A stretch of DNA of 64,000 nucleotides from Bacteroidota bacterium (GCA_006218065.1 VBWE01000023.1:3477-67476), one strand, 5' to 3'. Shown: positions 27,930 to 36,420, numbered from the stretch's first letter. The notes: a model not told the origin generated them from the sequence alone. A program made the numbers and translations.

Positions 27930-28403
27930 ATGAAAAAGCTGTTGTTTATGTTACTCGCGATCCTGTTTTCAGGAACGGTCATGTTCGCGCAAAACATCAG
28001 TCTTGTAAACGGACTGTATGTTGACGCATCGGGTACTCCGTACACCGGTGAACAAAAAACATATTATTCCGAAGGCCGGATCAAAGCCGTTTATTCTATC
28101 AACAATGGAGTGCTTGATGGGAGCGCCGTACTTTATTATACCAACGGTTCGAAAATGGAAGCCGGTTCATACACGGAAGGTCAGCGCAACGGTTTGTGGG
28201 AAAGCTGGAACGAGCAGGGAAATAAAACAGGTGAAGCGTCTTTCAGCAAAGGCATCAAACATGGCCGCTGGTTAGTTTGGGATGCAAGCGGACAAAAACG
28301 CACCGAGATGTTTTACACCATGGGCAAGAAAAGCGGCACCTGGAGCATGTGGAATGAACAGGGAGAACTGACGAGCCAGAAAACATATTTGCCCGAGCAA
28401 TAA
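27930..28403 (+). CDS. Secreted MORN-repeat (toxin-antitoxin YwqK-like) protein
   Basis: A 157-residue protein with signal peptide MKKLLFMLLAILFSGTVMFAQ. The mature protein is about five MORN_2 repeats of 22-23 residues with the YxxGxxxGxWxxW pattern, such as YTEGQRNGLWESWNEQGNKTG and FSKGIKHGRWLVWDASGQK. YwqK-like MORN proteins are widespread in Bacteroidota and are poorly characterised. A terminator follows directly. Confidence 0.85.
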   Translation: MKKLLFMLLAILFSGTVMFAQNISLVNGLYVDASGTPYTGEQKTYYSEGRIKAVYSINNGVLDGSAVLYYTNGSKMEAGSYTEGQRNGLWESWNEQGNKTGEASFSKGIKHGRWLVWDASGQKRTEMFYTMGKKSGTWSMWNEQGELTSQKTYLPEQ

Positions 28404-28429
28404 GAGTTTGTTGAATAGTGCAGTTGTGT

Positions 28430-28461
28430 AAAGGTCGTTTCTGAGGATGCGGCCTTTTTTT
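28430..28461 (+). terminator. Rho-independent terminator after the MORN gene
   Basis: AAAGGTCG pairs with CGGCCTTT around TTTCTGAGGATG, followed by a T-run. Part of this structure is duplicated at 29381-29408. Confidence 0.7.
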
Positions 28462-28534
28462 GTTTTTAAAAAATCAAATACCAACCTCCTCCGAAGGAGT
28501 CCTTAGGACAAACATCAATATTATCAAGACGTCA
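28437..28534. repeat. Left copy of a ~98-bp direct repeat flanking an AT-rich gene
   Basis: About 90% identical by eye to 29387-29486. Both copies contain the terminator end, a run of A/T, CTCCGAAGGAGTCCTTAGGA and AACATCAATATTATCAAGAC, ending in GACGTCA. Confidence 0.85.
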
Positions 28535-28560
28535 TATTGATAAACCGATGTTAGCCATTG

Positions 28561-29310
28561 TTATATTGGCTTTAGCCTGGACTTCACTTTGTCAAAAAAT
28601 GCCTGGTAATCGTTTTTCATTTCAGGTCTTGCTATACCTGGGAAACCGCAATACTCAAAACAGATTCTTAAATAATTTATAAATGTTGTGTTATTCGGCT
28701 CATTCAGAAAATTGCTGTCAATGCTGGGTTGACTGGTAATTTGTATGGCATACACTTGCCCACCACTAACATTGTCTTTATGTAAGTCATCAGCTGCTAA
28801 ATCCAAAAATGCTGTTCCCGAGGTTTCATCGTCAACGTATTGCTGAATATCTTCTCGCCACGATTTTTCGGTGACAGTTTCCACAACAGCATCAAGGCTT
28901 GCAATCTGTATTGGGTCAGCCATTTTCCACATAAAATTTTCATTGTTTTCATAATCCCATGCAAAGTTCACTCCACCAACAATTTTGTAAAAGTGTTTTA
29001 ACGAAAGAGGAACGAACCCAAAGGGTTTAACAGCATTGTCAAGCTCATCAAGTAAAGAGCCAGTTTCAGGCAATGGTTTATGAAGCGGTTTTTCAAAATT
29101 ATACTTCGGTTCTGTCTTAAAAAGATAGTTAACGTTTTTAAGCTCGGCATAAATAATGTCAAGGTTATATGCCACTCTCTGAAAAGTTTCAGTCATTACT
29201 TTTTCTATATCAGCCAGGTTCTCCGGCAAAAATGCGTCTTGTCCCAAAGCATAAATATCTTGGTAAACTTCTTTTCTCTGCCCGTTAATATATCTGTCGT
29301 AGAGTGTCAT
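28561..29310 (-). CDS. Hypothetical protein, weakly SUKH (SMI1/KNR4)-like, in a repeat-bounded insert
   Basis: A 249-residue cytoplasmic protein, clearly AT-richer than its neighbours. The centre GFVPLSLKHFYKIVGGVNF resembles the LP-x-x-L-x-x-FY-x-x-xGG segment of SUKH/SMI1-KNR4 proteins, many of which are immunity proteins of polymorphic toxins. The rest gives no clear match. It is enclosed by direct repeats of about 98 bp and followed on the right by a long inverted repeat. Together with base composition this suggests horizontal gain. The ATG at 29310 opens the only long frame. Confidence 0.6.
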   Translation of the reverse strand: MTLYDRYINGQRKEVYQDIYALGQDAFLPENLADIEKVMTETFQRVAYNLDIIYAELKNVNYLFKTEPKYNFEKPLHKPLPETGSLLDELDNAVKPFGFVPLSLKHFYKIVGGVNFAWDYENNENFMWKMADPIQIASLDAVVETVTEKSWREDIQQYVDDETSGTAFLDLAADDLHKDNVSGGQVYAIQITSQPSIDSNFLNEPNNTTFINYLRICFEYCGFPGIARPEMKNDYQAFFDKVKSRLKPI

Positions 29311-29386
29311 ATTCGGGTCTCTAAATAGTAGTGTTTAATTGGTAGATTGGTGCAACTATTTCAAATATACGAATCGGAGAGGGTGC

Positions 29387-29486
29387 GTTTCTGAGGATGC
29401 GACCTTTTTTTGTTTGCAAAAAAAATCAAACACCAACTTCCTCCGAAGGAGTCCTTAGGACAAACATCAATATTATCAAGACGTCA
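29387..29486. repeat. Right copy of the ~98-bp direct repeat
   Basis: Matches 28437-28534. Unlike the left copy, its last bases (GACGTCACCC) run straight into an intact inverted repeat, so this side looks like the original junction. Confidence 0.85.
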
Positions 29487-29573
29487 CCCTGAGCGCAGAC
29501 GAAGGGCGTGTAATACAAACCGTTGTACATAAGTACCAGGTACACGCCCTTCGTCTGCGCTCAGGGTGACGTC
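29480..29573. repeat. Perfect 33-bp inverted repeat, family D copy 1
   Basis: The arms 29480-29512 and 29541-29573 are perfectly complementary, with a 28-base loop. Both carry GTCACCCTGAGCGCAG-A-CGAAGGG, the word also found at 35679-35755. Confidence 0.9.
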
Positions 29574-29647
29574 GTTATATTTTAGCTACTGGAATAGTTT
29601 TAAAACCTGGTATTTATCCGAAGGGCTCCTTCGGAGGAAGTTTTTCC

Positions 29648-31211
29648 TCAAATCACCTTTCTATGCCCCACCCATACAAACCGCCGATTTACAAAATCAG
29701 GATTCACAAAACAGGCATTCCCCGCAGGGTTCCCGCCCGAAACGTGCAGGTCGCTGAAAGCCGCATGCTGGTTCACCCAGATGAAACCGGTGAGGTTCAC
29801 AGAAACGGGCACAAAAACGTCTTCCATTTCGCGGTAAATATGTTCTTCCGTCGCCGCGTCGGTCGTGTAAGCCGCGCAGGTAATCGCGCCGTGCTTCGCG
29901 GCCATTTCTTTGGCGAGTGAAACGGATTCTGTCGTGTCTTTCGTTTTCACCAGTACGATGATCGGTCCGAAAAGTTCCCCTTCAAAAACGACTTTGTCCT
30001 TCGATTCCACTTCGAGCATAACCGGCGAGCAGGTCATCGCTTTTTCAAAACCGGGTTGCGCAACGATCTTCGCTTCCAGCAAAACTTTGCCGAGATTTTT
30101 GGCATTGCGCACGCGGTTCAGTGTATTTACATTCTGCAGAGCGGCCAACGTTCCCGCTCCCGTTTTAGGATTGGCGACGAGGTCTTCGATCTGTTTTTTG
30201 AAACGCGCCGCTACTTCGTCGAACGGAACCAACGTATCGCCTTCTTTCACGCCGTTTGCGGGAATGAAAAAATTCTGCGGCGAAGTACACATCTGTTTCG
30301 AATACAGGCAAACGGAAAAAGCGAGATTCTGCAAAACGGCATCGAGATTCACTACCGAGTCGAGGATGACGGAATTTACACCAGCTTTTTCCGTGAAGCT
30401 GATCTTCCCCGGCAGCGCTTCGATATACTTTCCGAAAGCCGATCCGCCGGTATAATCAATCAGTTTCACGGATGGATGTTCCGCGAGTTTTTTGGCCAGC
30501 GGCGTTTCGGCTGAATCGGCGGCAAGTTGGATCGTGTTCGTATCAAAACCGTTTTCGTGAAGTACTTTCTGAATTCGGCATCGAATTCCAGGTCGGAAAC
30601 GTGCTGCAGCCGATCACCAGGCCCACACCTCTGCCCACCGGTTTGTACGTTTTGTGCAGCTTCACCGAAATTTTTCCCATCGGTTTTTCCCAGTCCGTTT
30701 CTTTCGGAAAACGGATAAGCTCGGCATAGGCCATCGCCAGCGCTTCGAGTGCGCGGTCGGCGGAATGCGGTCCCGATGCCTGGAAAGCCATCATGAACGA
30801 CTGGCCCGTGGTGTGCATCGTGGCATACGCGATTTCGAAAAAACGCGCGCGCATCCGATCCAGCGATTCCATCAAAATACCGGCCCGCATTTCCACGCCT
30901 GCATCCTGCCAGGCCCGCCGTGATGAAACCGCACGCGCGACCAATGTTTCCGCATCGGAAAAAGGGTAGGTGATCCCGGTTTTTTCCAGTGTGTACGGAG
31001 AAACTTCTTCCCCGGCCTGTTTCGTTTCGCCGGTTTGTAAAAGATCAGCGAAAGGTTTTCCCCGGAGATTTTCAAAAGCCGTTTTGCCTTTGGTGTTTTC
31101 ATCTTCCCCGTATGCGCCGGGATGTTCGGGATATGCCACGAAATAAAAACGCCGGTGCAGGGCGATCATGGCTTCGTGAAGCTGTGCGTTGTGTTTTTCG
31201 AAGAGGTTCAT
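29648..31211 (-). pseudogene. paaN: paaN-like aldehyde dehydrogenase, broken by an internal deletion/frameshift
   Basis: Two minus-strand frames belong to one PaaN-type aldehyde dehydrogenase (phenylacetate degradation). The first (31211 to about 30585) ends in VIGCSTFPTWN, the start of the cofactor-binding region. The second resumes after a frame change with QKVLHENGFDTNTIQLAADSAETPLAKKLAEHP and continues to 29648. The intervening segment expected in this family (a glycine/VKPHP-containing stretch of roughly 30-35 residues) is missing, and the total of 1564 bases is not a multiple of three. The junction lies between two GAATTC words (about 30573-30592), suggesting a microhomology deletion, or an assembly error. 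Cys in SKQMCTSPQNFF is intact. It neighbours the paa epoxidase genes. Confidence 0.85.
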
Positions 31212-31242
31212 GGAGCAAATATAAGTATGGGCGAGGCATGTA

Positions 31243-31292
31243 GTAAATATAAGTAAGGGCAGGACAATGCCCCCGCCCTTACTTATATTTAC
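31243..31292. repeat. Inverted repeat overlapping a stop codon
   Basis: GTAAATATAAGTAAGGGC (31243-31260) is perfectly complementary to 31275-31292. The right arm includes the stop codon of the transglutaminase gene. A further direct copy AAATATAAGTATGGGC precedes it at 31217. The structure may terminate that gene. Confidence 0.75.
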
Positions 31293-32278
31293 TTTTTTTC
31301 TCGTTTCTTTTTCCGCGCTGCGCGACGCGCTTCGATCTTGTCCGGGTCGATTCCCCAGGTCCTGACTTTATAAGTCGCTACGGCTTTGTGATTGATAAAC
31401 AGGGTAACGAAATGCAAACCGCGTTTGTACATCGGGAGCCGGACGCGCGTTTTTGTGTTTGCATCGCCCGGTTTTATTTTCGGTTTGTAATACGGGCAAT
31501 CGGGCTCCAGCGCGAAAGTAACGGAATCGGAAAGCGGGATTTGCGATTTCCGGTACGAGAGCCGCAGCGGAATCCGCACAAAAGTAAACCGGTGCGCCCG
31601 CCCGGCAACGGCCCGCAGCCCAAGGGAATCGTAATTCTTCCATACGATGGGGCGATGCAAAAATTTATGCCGCGATACTTTTTTATCGAGCAACTGCCAT
31701 TTTTTTTCGCGGGGAAAATGCGAGTAGGAAAAAAAATCCGGGCCGGATAAAAAATAAACTTCGTTAAAATGCCGGGTATATGTTTTCGTTTTTTTATCAT
31801 AATACCCGCTCGCCCAGGTGGCATCCGTAAGGTACCAGTTCCCGCCCAGTTTGATCGCGTTCCAGGCGTGGTGTTCCAATCCTTTTAGGCGTTTCCCGAT
31901 ATCATCCGGTTCATTCCGGGCATAACCGGTGATGATTTCGCATTCCAGCCCGATCTCTTTGCACATTTCGAACAGCAAAGCGGCGTAGCCCTGGCAAACA
32001 GCTTTGCCGGATTTCAGCAACTGCCCGGGGTCTTTGGTGTACACGCCTTCCGTGTATTCGAGATGATCGCAAACCCAGCGGAGGATCGACCTGAATTTTT
32101 CCTGTTCGGTGGGTAAGCCTGCTGTGAGGCGATGCGCGATGTCCACGTATTTTTCGCCTTTCCCCATCACCGTATGTGCGGCGATGCTGTCGGCTTTCCG
32201 GTAATCGAATGCCCGGTAGTCCTGCGCATGCGCAAAGCCGTGAAACAACATAACGAGGATCAGGAGAAGCCGGGGCAT
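31289..32278 (-). CDS. Transglutaminase-like secreted protein
   Basis: A 329-residue protein with signal peptide (MPRLLLILVMLFHGFAHA). A transglutaminase-like cysteine-protease fold is clear: GKAVCQGYAALLFEMC with nucleophile Cys95, LEHHAWNAIKLGGNWYLTDATW with the catalytic His and Asp. The C-terminal half is a beta-rich domain, and the end is strongly basic (RRAARKKKREKK). Homologues are annotated as kyphoscoliosis-type or transglutaminase domain proteins; the substrate is unknown. Ordering behind the paa genes seems accidental. Confidence 0.88.
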   Translation of the reverse strand: MPRLLLILVMLFHGFAHAQDYRAFDYRKADSIAAHTVMGKGEKYVDIAHRLTAGLPTEQEKFRSILRWVCDHLEYTEGVYTKDPGQLLKSGKAVCQGYAALLFEMCKEIGLECEIITGYARNEPDDIGKRLKGLEHHAWNAIKLGGNWYLTDATWASGYYDKKTKTYTRHFNEVYFLSGPDFFSYSHFPREKKWQLLDKKVSRHKFLHRPIVWKNYDSLGLRAVAGRAHRFTFVRIPLRLSYRKSQIPLSDSVTFALEPDCPYYKPKIKPGDANTKTRVRLPMYKRGLHFVTLFINHKAVATYKVRTWGIDPDKIEARRAARKKKREKK

Positions 32279-32295
32279 GATGTAAATATACGCAG

Positions 32296-32303
32296 CAAAA
32301 ATA
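32296..32303 (-). promoter_or_regulatory. -7 promoter box for the transglutaminase-like gene
   Basis: TATTTTTG on the minus strand matches TAnnTTTG, 17 bases upstream of the ATG at 32278. Confidence 0.5.
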
Positions 32304-32304
32304 C

Positions 32305-32334
32305 GTAGGGGCGCTTCTGCAGAAGCGCCCCTAC
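32305..32334. repeat. Perfect 30-bp palindrome between paaE and the transglutaminase gene
   Basis: The two 15-base halves, centred on CTGCAG and starting GTAGGGGCGCTTCTG, are exact complements with no loop. It overlaps the -33 region of the downstream promoter and could also terminate paaE transcription. Confidence 0.85.
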
Positions 32335-32354
32335 TTGTAACAGGTACAAAACTT

Positions 32355-33428
32355 TTACGGCTGATCGTAGTCCACCACGACCGTGGGCGTAACCGGGTGC
32401 GACTGACAGGTCAGTACATAGCCCTGTTCCACTTCGTCGTCGGTAAGCGCGAAGTTGTTGTCCATGATCATTTTTCCTTCCAGCACTTTGGCGCGGCAGG
32501 TGCAGCAAACGGCTCCTTTGCAGGCGAAAGGCACGTCGAGCCCGGCATCCAGCGCCATGTCGAGCACTGCGGGGCCGTCGGTTGCCAGTTCGAAGGTCGT
32601 TTTCTCTCCGTCCATAATCACGGTAACCTTCGAGGTGATATTTTCCCCGGCCGTTTTATTTTCGGCGGGAGCGGCCGTTTCGCTGATCACGGCGGTGAAG
32701 TACTCAATATGAATACGCTTCTGATCCGCGCCAAGCCCGGTGAGCGCCTGCTTCACGTTTTCCATCATGGGCCCGGGGCCGCAGATGAAGTATTCGTTAT
32801 TGCCTTCCAGGTCGATATGCGAACTGATCAGTTCTTTTGACTTTTCCGCAGTAAGCAGTCCGCTGTGCAGCGCGTCGCTTGCGCCGGATTCGAGTACATG
32901 ATGCACGCGGAGGCGGGACGCATGTGCCGAAACGAGGGCATCGATCTGTTTTTTGAAAATAACGGATGCTTCGTCGCGGTTGCCGTAAATCAGCGTGATG
33001 CTGCTCCCGGGCTCGTCTTTGAGTACGGTTTTGATGATGGACATCATCGGCGTGATCCCGCTTCCGCCGGCAAAAAGCACGTAGTGTTTTTTATTTGCAG
33101 GATCGAGGGGCGAATGAAAATTTCCCATCGGCGTCATCACCTCGATCGTATCGCCGGCTTTCGCCAGGTCGTTCATATAAGAGGAGCCGCGCCCGTCTTT
33201 CACTTTTTTGATCGCCACGCGCAGTTCTTTATCGGCGGTGGGGCTGCTGCAGACGGAGTAGGAACGACGGATTTCTTCGCCGCCGATCATCAGCTTCAGG
33301 GTGAGGTACTGTCCCTGGATATACTTATAGTCGTTCTGAAGCGCCACCGGCACGTCGAAAACAACCGATACGCAATCGGCGGTTTCGCGGGTGATTTCAG
33401 CAATCTTCAGGGGATGAAATTTCGCCAT
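32355..33428 (-). CDS. paaE: Phenylacetyl-CoA epoxidase, reductase subunit PaaE
   Basis: A 357-residue reductase that passes electrons from NADPH through FAD and a 2Fe-2S centre to the PaaAC diiron epoxidase. Domains: FAD-binding (YIQGQYLTLKL, RRSYSVCSSP), NAD-binding (LFAGGSGITPMMSIIKTVL; YFICGPGPMMENV) and a C-terminal plant-type ferredoxin (DVPFACKGAVCCTCRAKVLEG ... LTCQSHP). ATG 33428 is chosen because it gives the usual MxKFHPLKI start; the upstream frame to 33512 crosses the promoter. It is divergent from paaABCD, whereas in many genomes it is the last gene of that operon. Confidence 0.95.
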   Translation of the reverse strand: MAKFHPLKIAEITRETADCVSVVFDVPVALQNDYKYIQGQYLTLKLMIGGEEIRRSYSVCSSPTADKELRVAIKKVKDGRGSSYMNDLAKAGDTIEVMTPMGNFHSPLDPANKKHYVLFAGGSGITPMMSIIKTVLKDEPGSSITLIYGNRDEASVIFKKQIDALVSAHASRLRVHHVLESGASDALHSGLLTAEKSKELISSHIDLEGNNEYFICGPGPMMENVKQALTGLGADQKRIHIEYFTAVISETAAPAENKTAGENITSKVTVIMDGEKTTFELATDGPAVLDMALDAGLDVPFACKGAVCCTCRAKVLEGKMIMDNNFALTDDEVEQGYVLTCQSHPVTPTVVVDYDQP

Positions 33429-33454
33429 CAGCGTTTTGATTTTTAGCAAAGTGG

Positions 33455-33485
33455 CAAAATTAGGATTATCCGCGAAACTGGCCAA
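33455..33485 (-). promoter_or_regulatory. paaE promoter
   Basis: On the minus strand a TTG (33483-33485) is followed after 20 bases by TAATTTTG (33455-33462), matching the TTG-N19-TAnnTTTG Bacteroidota consensus closely. The ATG is 26 bases downstream. Confidence 0.6.
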
Positions 33486-33563
33486 TGATAATATCCATTT
33501 GTTTCGAAACACCCGCGCAGTAGCTTTGGCACAGGATCGGGGAGGACAAGGCGGCGGAATCCG

Positions 33564-33571
33564 TATATTTG
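33564..33571 (+). promoter_or_regulatory. -7 promoter box for paaABCD
   Basis: TATATTTG matches TAnnTTTG, 30 bases upstream of ATG 33602. It lies back to back with the paaE promoter in a 173-base gap; a shared regulator site could be here but none is recognisable. Confidence 0.6.
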
Positions 33572-33601
33572 TATCTCACAGAACCGACAATACCACCCGT
33601 T

Positions 33602-34555
33602 ATGGAAGATACTGTAAAGCAGGAAGATCATTTCAACGAAAAGCTGGAAAAGGGCGATTTCATTGAGCCCAAGGACTGGATGCCGGAGAAATACCGGAAA
33701 ACGCTGATCCGCCAGATCTCGCAGCACGCGCATTCGGAAGTCGTGGGTATGCTGCCCGAAGGCAACTGGATTACCCGCGCCCCGAACCTGCGTCGTAAAG
33801 CCATCCTGCTGGCCAAAGTGCAGGACGAAGGCGGTCATGGCCTGTACCTGTACAGCGCCGCAGAAACACTGGGCATCAGCCGCGAAGAATTGCTGGACCA
33901 GCTGCATACCGGCAAAGCCAAGTATTCGAGCATTTTCAACTATCCTACGGTAACCTGGGCCGATATCGGCGCCATCGGCTGGCTGGTTGACGGTGCGGCG
34001 ATCATGAACCAGGTGATGCTGCAGCGCACGTCGTTCGGTCCGTATTCCCGCGCCATGATCCGTATATGTAAAGAAGAAAGTTTCCACCAGCGCCAGGGCT
34101 ATGAAATTATGGTCGCGCTTTCCAAAGGCTCTGCCGAACAAAAGCAGATGGCGCAGGACGCGCTCAACCGCTGGTGGTGGCCCACGCTCATGATGTTTGG
34201 TCCGCCCGACGCGATTTCATCCAACAGCGCGGATTCGATCAAATGGAAAATCAAACGCGAAACGAACGACGAGCTTCGCCAGAAATTCGTGGACCGTACG
34301 ATCGCGCAGGTGGAATACCTCGGGCTCACGGTTCCCGATCCGAAACTGAAATGGAACGAAGCCCGCGGGCATTATGATTTCGGTGAGATCGACTGGGCGG
34401 AATTCAACAGCGTAGTCAAAGGAAACGGTCCCTGCAACCGCGAACGCCTGAAAGCGCGCGTGGGTGCACATAAAAACGGCGAGTGGGTGCGCGATGCGGC
34501 CACGGCTTACGCCAAAAAACAGGCAGCCAAAGCGGCCGGAAGCTTAGTCGCATAA
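33602..34555 (+). CDS. paaA: Phenylacetyl-CoA epoxidase, catalytic subunit PaaA
   Basis: A 317-residue ferritin-like diiron oxygenase that epoxidises phenylacetyl-CoA together with PaaC, PaaB and PaaE. Diagnostic stretches include the iron-ligand helices [18 protein letters not shown] and [13 protein letters not shown], and the substrate-proximal [16 protein letters not shown] 33602 gives a normal PaaA length; the frame upstream uses a TTG inside the promoter. paaB follows after 35 bases. Confidence 0.96.
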   Translation: MEDTVKQEDHFNEKLEKGDFIEPKDWMPEKYRKTLIRQISQHAHSEVVGMLPEGNWITRAPNLRRKAILLAKVQDEGGHGLYLYSAAETLGISREELLDQLHTGKAKYSSIFNYPTVTWADIGAIGWLVDGAAIMNQVMLQRTSFGPYSRAMIRICKEESFHQRQGYEIMVALSKGSAEQKQMAQDALNRWWWPTLMMFGPPDAISSNSADSIKWKIKRETNDELRQKFVDRTIAQVEYLGLTVPDPKLKWNEARGHYDFGEIDWAEFNSVVKGNGPCNRERLKARVGAHKNGEWVRDAATAYAKKQAAKAAGSLVA

Positions 34556-34590
34556 TACAGAAGGAAACGGAACAGCAGAACAAAATCAAC

Positions 34591-34884
34591 ATGAGCAACA
34601 GCAATAATGAATGGCCTCTGTGGGAGGTTTTTGTTCAAACCAAATCGGGAATGCCGCACAAACATTGCGGAAGCGTACACGCCCCGGATAAAGAAATGGC
34701 GCTTCAGAATGCACGCGATACCTATACCCGCCGCAACGAAGGCACCAATATCTGGGTGGTTCCCGCGGCAGCGATAACGGCTTCGAGCCCGGAGGACATC
34801 GGACCTTTCTTCGATCCGTCGAACGACAAGGCGTATCGCCATCCTACTTTTTACACGATTCCCGAAGGCGTTAAATATATCTGA
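34591..34884 (+). CDS. paaB: Phenylacetyl-CoA epoxidase, structural subunit PaaB
   Basis: A 97-residue protein. WPLWEVFVQTKSGMPHKHCGSVHAPDKEMALQNARDTYTRR is a textbook PaaB sequence, and IWVVPA and YTIPEGV are also conserved. PaaB bridges PaaAC heterodimers in the epoxidase complex. ATG 34591 is chosen because the upstream extension overlaps paaA and has no family similarity. Only 11 bases separate it from paaC. Confidence 0.96.
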   Translation: MSNSNNEWPLWEVFVQTKSGMPHKHCGSVHAPDKEMALQNARDTYTRRNEGTNIWVVPAAAITASSPEDIGPFFDPSNDKAYRHPTFYTIPEGVKYI

Positions 34885-34895
34885 GCGGCATCATC

Positions 34896-35654
34896 ATGAA
34901 CAAGCAAGAAGCACTTATTGATTATTGCCTCCGCCTCGGCGACAACAGCCTGGTACTCGGTCACCGGCTGAGCGAATGGTGCGGACACGGCCCGATCCTG
35001 GAAGAAGACCTGGCCCTGGCCAATATCGCGCTCGACCTGCTGGGACAGACCCGGAACCTGTTTACATACGCCGCTGCCGTAGAAGGCAAAGGCCGGACAG
35101 AGGACGACCTGGCATACACCCGCAACAATTATGAATTCCGCAACGCGCTGCTGACCGAACAGGCCAACGGCGATTTTGCCGTAACCATCGCGCGCCAGCT
35201 TTTTTATACCAGCTACGCCTGGCTGCTTTTTACGGAACTGCAGAAAAGCAAAGACGAAACAATCGCCGGCATCGCTGCCAAGGCGCTGAAAGAAACCAGT
35301 TACCACCTGCGTCACTGCAACGAGTGGACGATTCGCCTGGGCGACGGTACGGAAGAAAGTCACCGCCGCATGCAGGATGCCGTGGACAGTTTGTGGATGT
35401 ACACCGATGATATTTTTGCGCAGACCGAAGGCGATGCGTTGCTCATCAAAGAAGGCATTGCCGCAGATGCAGCGACGCTGAAACCGAAATGGGATGCGAT
35501 GATCAAAGAAACGCTCACGAAAGCCACGCTGAAAATGCCCGAAGGCGGTTTCATGATGAAAGGCAGCCGCGAAGGAAAACATACCGAACACCTGACGTAT
35601 ATTCTCGGGGAGTTGCAATTCCTGCAGCGCACGTACCCGGGAATGGAATGGTGA
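34896..35654 (+). CDS. paaC: Phenylacetyl-CoA epoxidase, structural subunit PaaC
   Basis: A 252-residue ferritin-fold paralogue of PaaA that forms the AC heterodimer. Family marks are LGDNSLVLGHRLSEWCGHGPILEEDLALANIALDLLGQ-type N-terminal helices (near residues 10-48), DFAVTIARQLFY and SYHLRHCNEWTIRLGDGTEES. Length and start are normal. A long inverted repeat lies between this gene and paaD. Confidence 0.95.
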   Translation: MNKQEALIDYCLRLGDNSLVLGHRLSEWCGHGPILEEDLALANIALDLLGQTRNLFTYAAAVEGKGRTEDDLAYTRNNYEFRNALLTEQANGDFAVTIARQLFYTSYAWLLFTELQKSKDETIAGIAAKALKETSYHLRHCNEWTIRLGDGTEESHRRMQDAVDSLWMYTDDIFAQTEGDALLIKEGIAADAATLKPKWDAMIKETLTKATLKMPEGGFMMKGSREGKHTEHLTYILGELQFLQRTYPGMEW

Positions 35655-35678
35655 ATTAGGACATATAATAATCTCAAT

Positions 35679-35755
35679 CGTCACCCTGAGCGGTAGTCGA
35701 AGGGTGTGTAAAAGGGACTGTACTACACACCCTTCGACTACCGCCCAGGGTGACG
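35679..35755. repeat. Inverted repeat, family D copy 2, inside the paa operon
   Basis: Arms of 32 bases (35679-35710, 35724-35755) with about one mismatch and a 13-base loop. They contain GTCACCCTGAGCG and GTCGAAGGG, as in the repeat at 29480-29573. It fills most of the 117-base gap between paaC and paaD and would be transcribed with them. Confidence 0.9.
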
Positions 35756-35771
35756 TCTTTATAAAAAGACC

Positions 35772-36260
35772 ATGAACCCGGAAATAGAAAAAATTTGGAA
35801 CGTATTACAGGAAGTTCCGGATCCGGAAATTCCCGTAATCAGCGTCGTTGAACTGGGCGTGGTTCGTGCTATTGAAAAATCCGGCGAAAAAATTATTGTC
35901 TCCGTTACTCCGACATACACGGGTTGCCCGGCGATGAAGATGATGGAAGACGATATCGTGTCGAAGCTGAAAGAGAAAGGTTACACCGATATTCAGCTTC
36001 GTACCGTGCTCAGCCCGGCCTGGACTACGGACTGGCTCAGCGATGCGACCAAAGAAAAACTCCGCCGATACGGTATCGCTCCGCCCGAAAAATCCACCGC
36101 CGATAAAAATGCGCTGCTCGGAAAACCGCGTGAAGTAAAATGCCCGCGCTGCGGTTCTGCACACACCAGCATGATTTCGCAGTTCGGTTCCACGGCCTGT
36201 AAAGCCTTGTGGAAATGCGACGACTGCCAGGAGCCCTTCGATTATTTCAAGTGTATTTGA
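35772..36260 (+). CDS. paaD: Phenylacetyl-CoA epoxidase maturation protein PaaD
   Basis: A 162-residue MIP18/DUF59-family protein (VPDPEIPVISVVELGVV; PTYTGCPAMKMMEDDI) with a C-terminal zinc-ribbon-like part (CPRCGS ... CKALWKCDDCQEPFDYFKCI). PaaD is thought to help assemble the iron-sulfur or diiron centres of the epoxidase. The start gives the standard length. Last gene of the plus-strand paa operon; a terminator follows at 36388. Confidence 0.95.
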   Translation: MNPEIEKIWNVLQEVPDPEIPVISVVELGVVRAIEKSGEKIIVSVTPTYTGCPAMKMMEDDIVSKLKEKGYTDIQLRTVLSPAWTTDWLSDATKEKLRRYGIAPPEKSTADKNALLGKPREVKCPRCGSAHTSMISQFGSTACKALWKCDDCQEPFDYFKCI

Positions 36261-36289
36261 TTGGAGTTTTTGTTTTCCTGTGAAGGCAA

Positions 36290-36368
36290 AAAATGTAAAA
36301 TTTCAAAGGCTAAATGTAAAATGTAAAAGGCCTTCCGCACAGGAACACGCATTTTGCATTTTGCATTT
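36290..36368. repeat. Inverted repeat, family C copy 1
   Basis: AATGTAAAATGTAAAAGG (36313-36330) faces CATTTTGCATTTTGCATTT (36350-36368). The left half, from GGCAAAAAATGTAAA through CAAAGGCT, is repeated at 38563-38612. Confidence 0.75.
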
Positions 36369-36387
36369 GTTATTTTTTTCAAAAAAT

Positions 36388-36420
36388 AAGGACTGCCTCA
36401 CTTTCGGAGACAGTCCTTTT
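36388..36420. terminator. Rho-independent terminator between paaD and the SPFH gene
   Basis: AAGGACTG and CAGTCCTTTT form a stem with inner CTC/GAG pairs. A-run and T-run on either side make it usable from both strands of this convergent gap. Confidence 0.85.

Larger units (their letters stand above)
29311..29647. other. Gene-free stretch: right repeat copy and 33-bp stem-loop
   Basis: It holds the upstream region of the AT-rich gene (to about 29386), the right direct repeat (29387-29486), the family D inverted repeat (29480-29573) and a short TCCGAAGG...CCTTCGGA hairpin near 29618-29636. No coding sequence is supported. Confidence 0.7.

Noticed and set aside
29480-29573. Insertion sequence ends
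   Set aside because: The perfect arms enclose only a 28-base loop, with no transposase in the neighbourhood.
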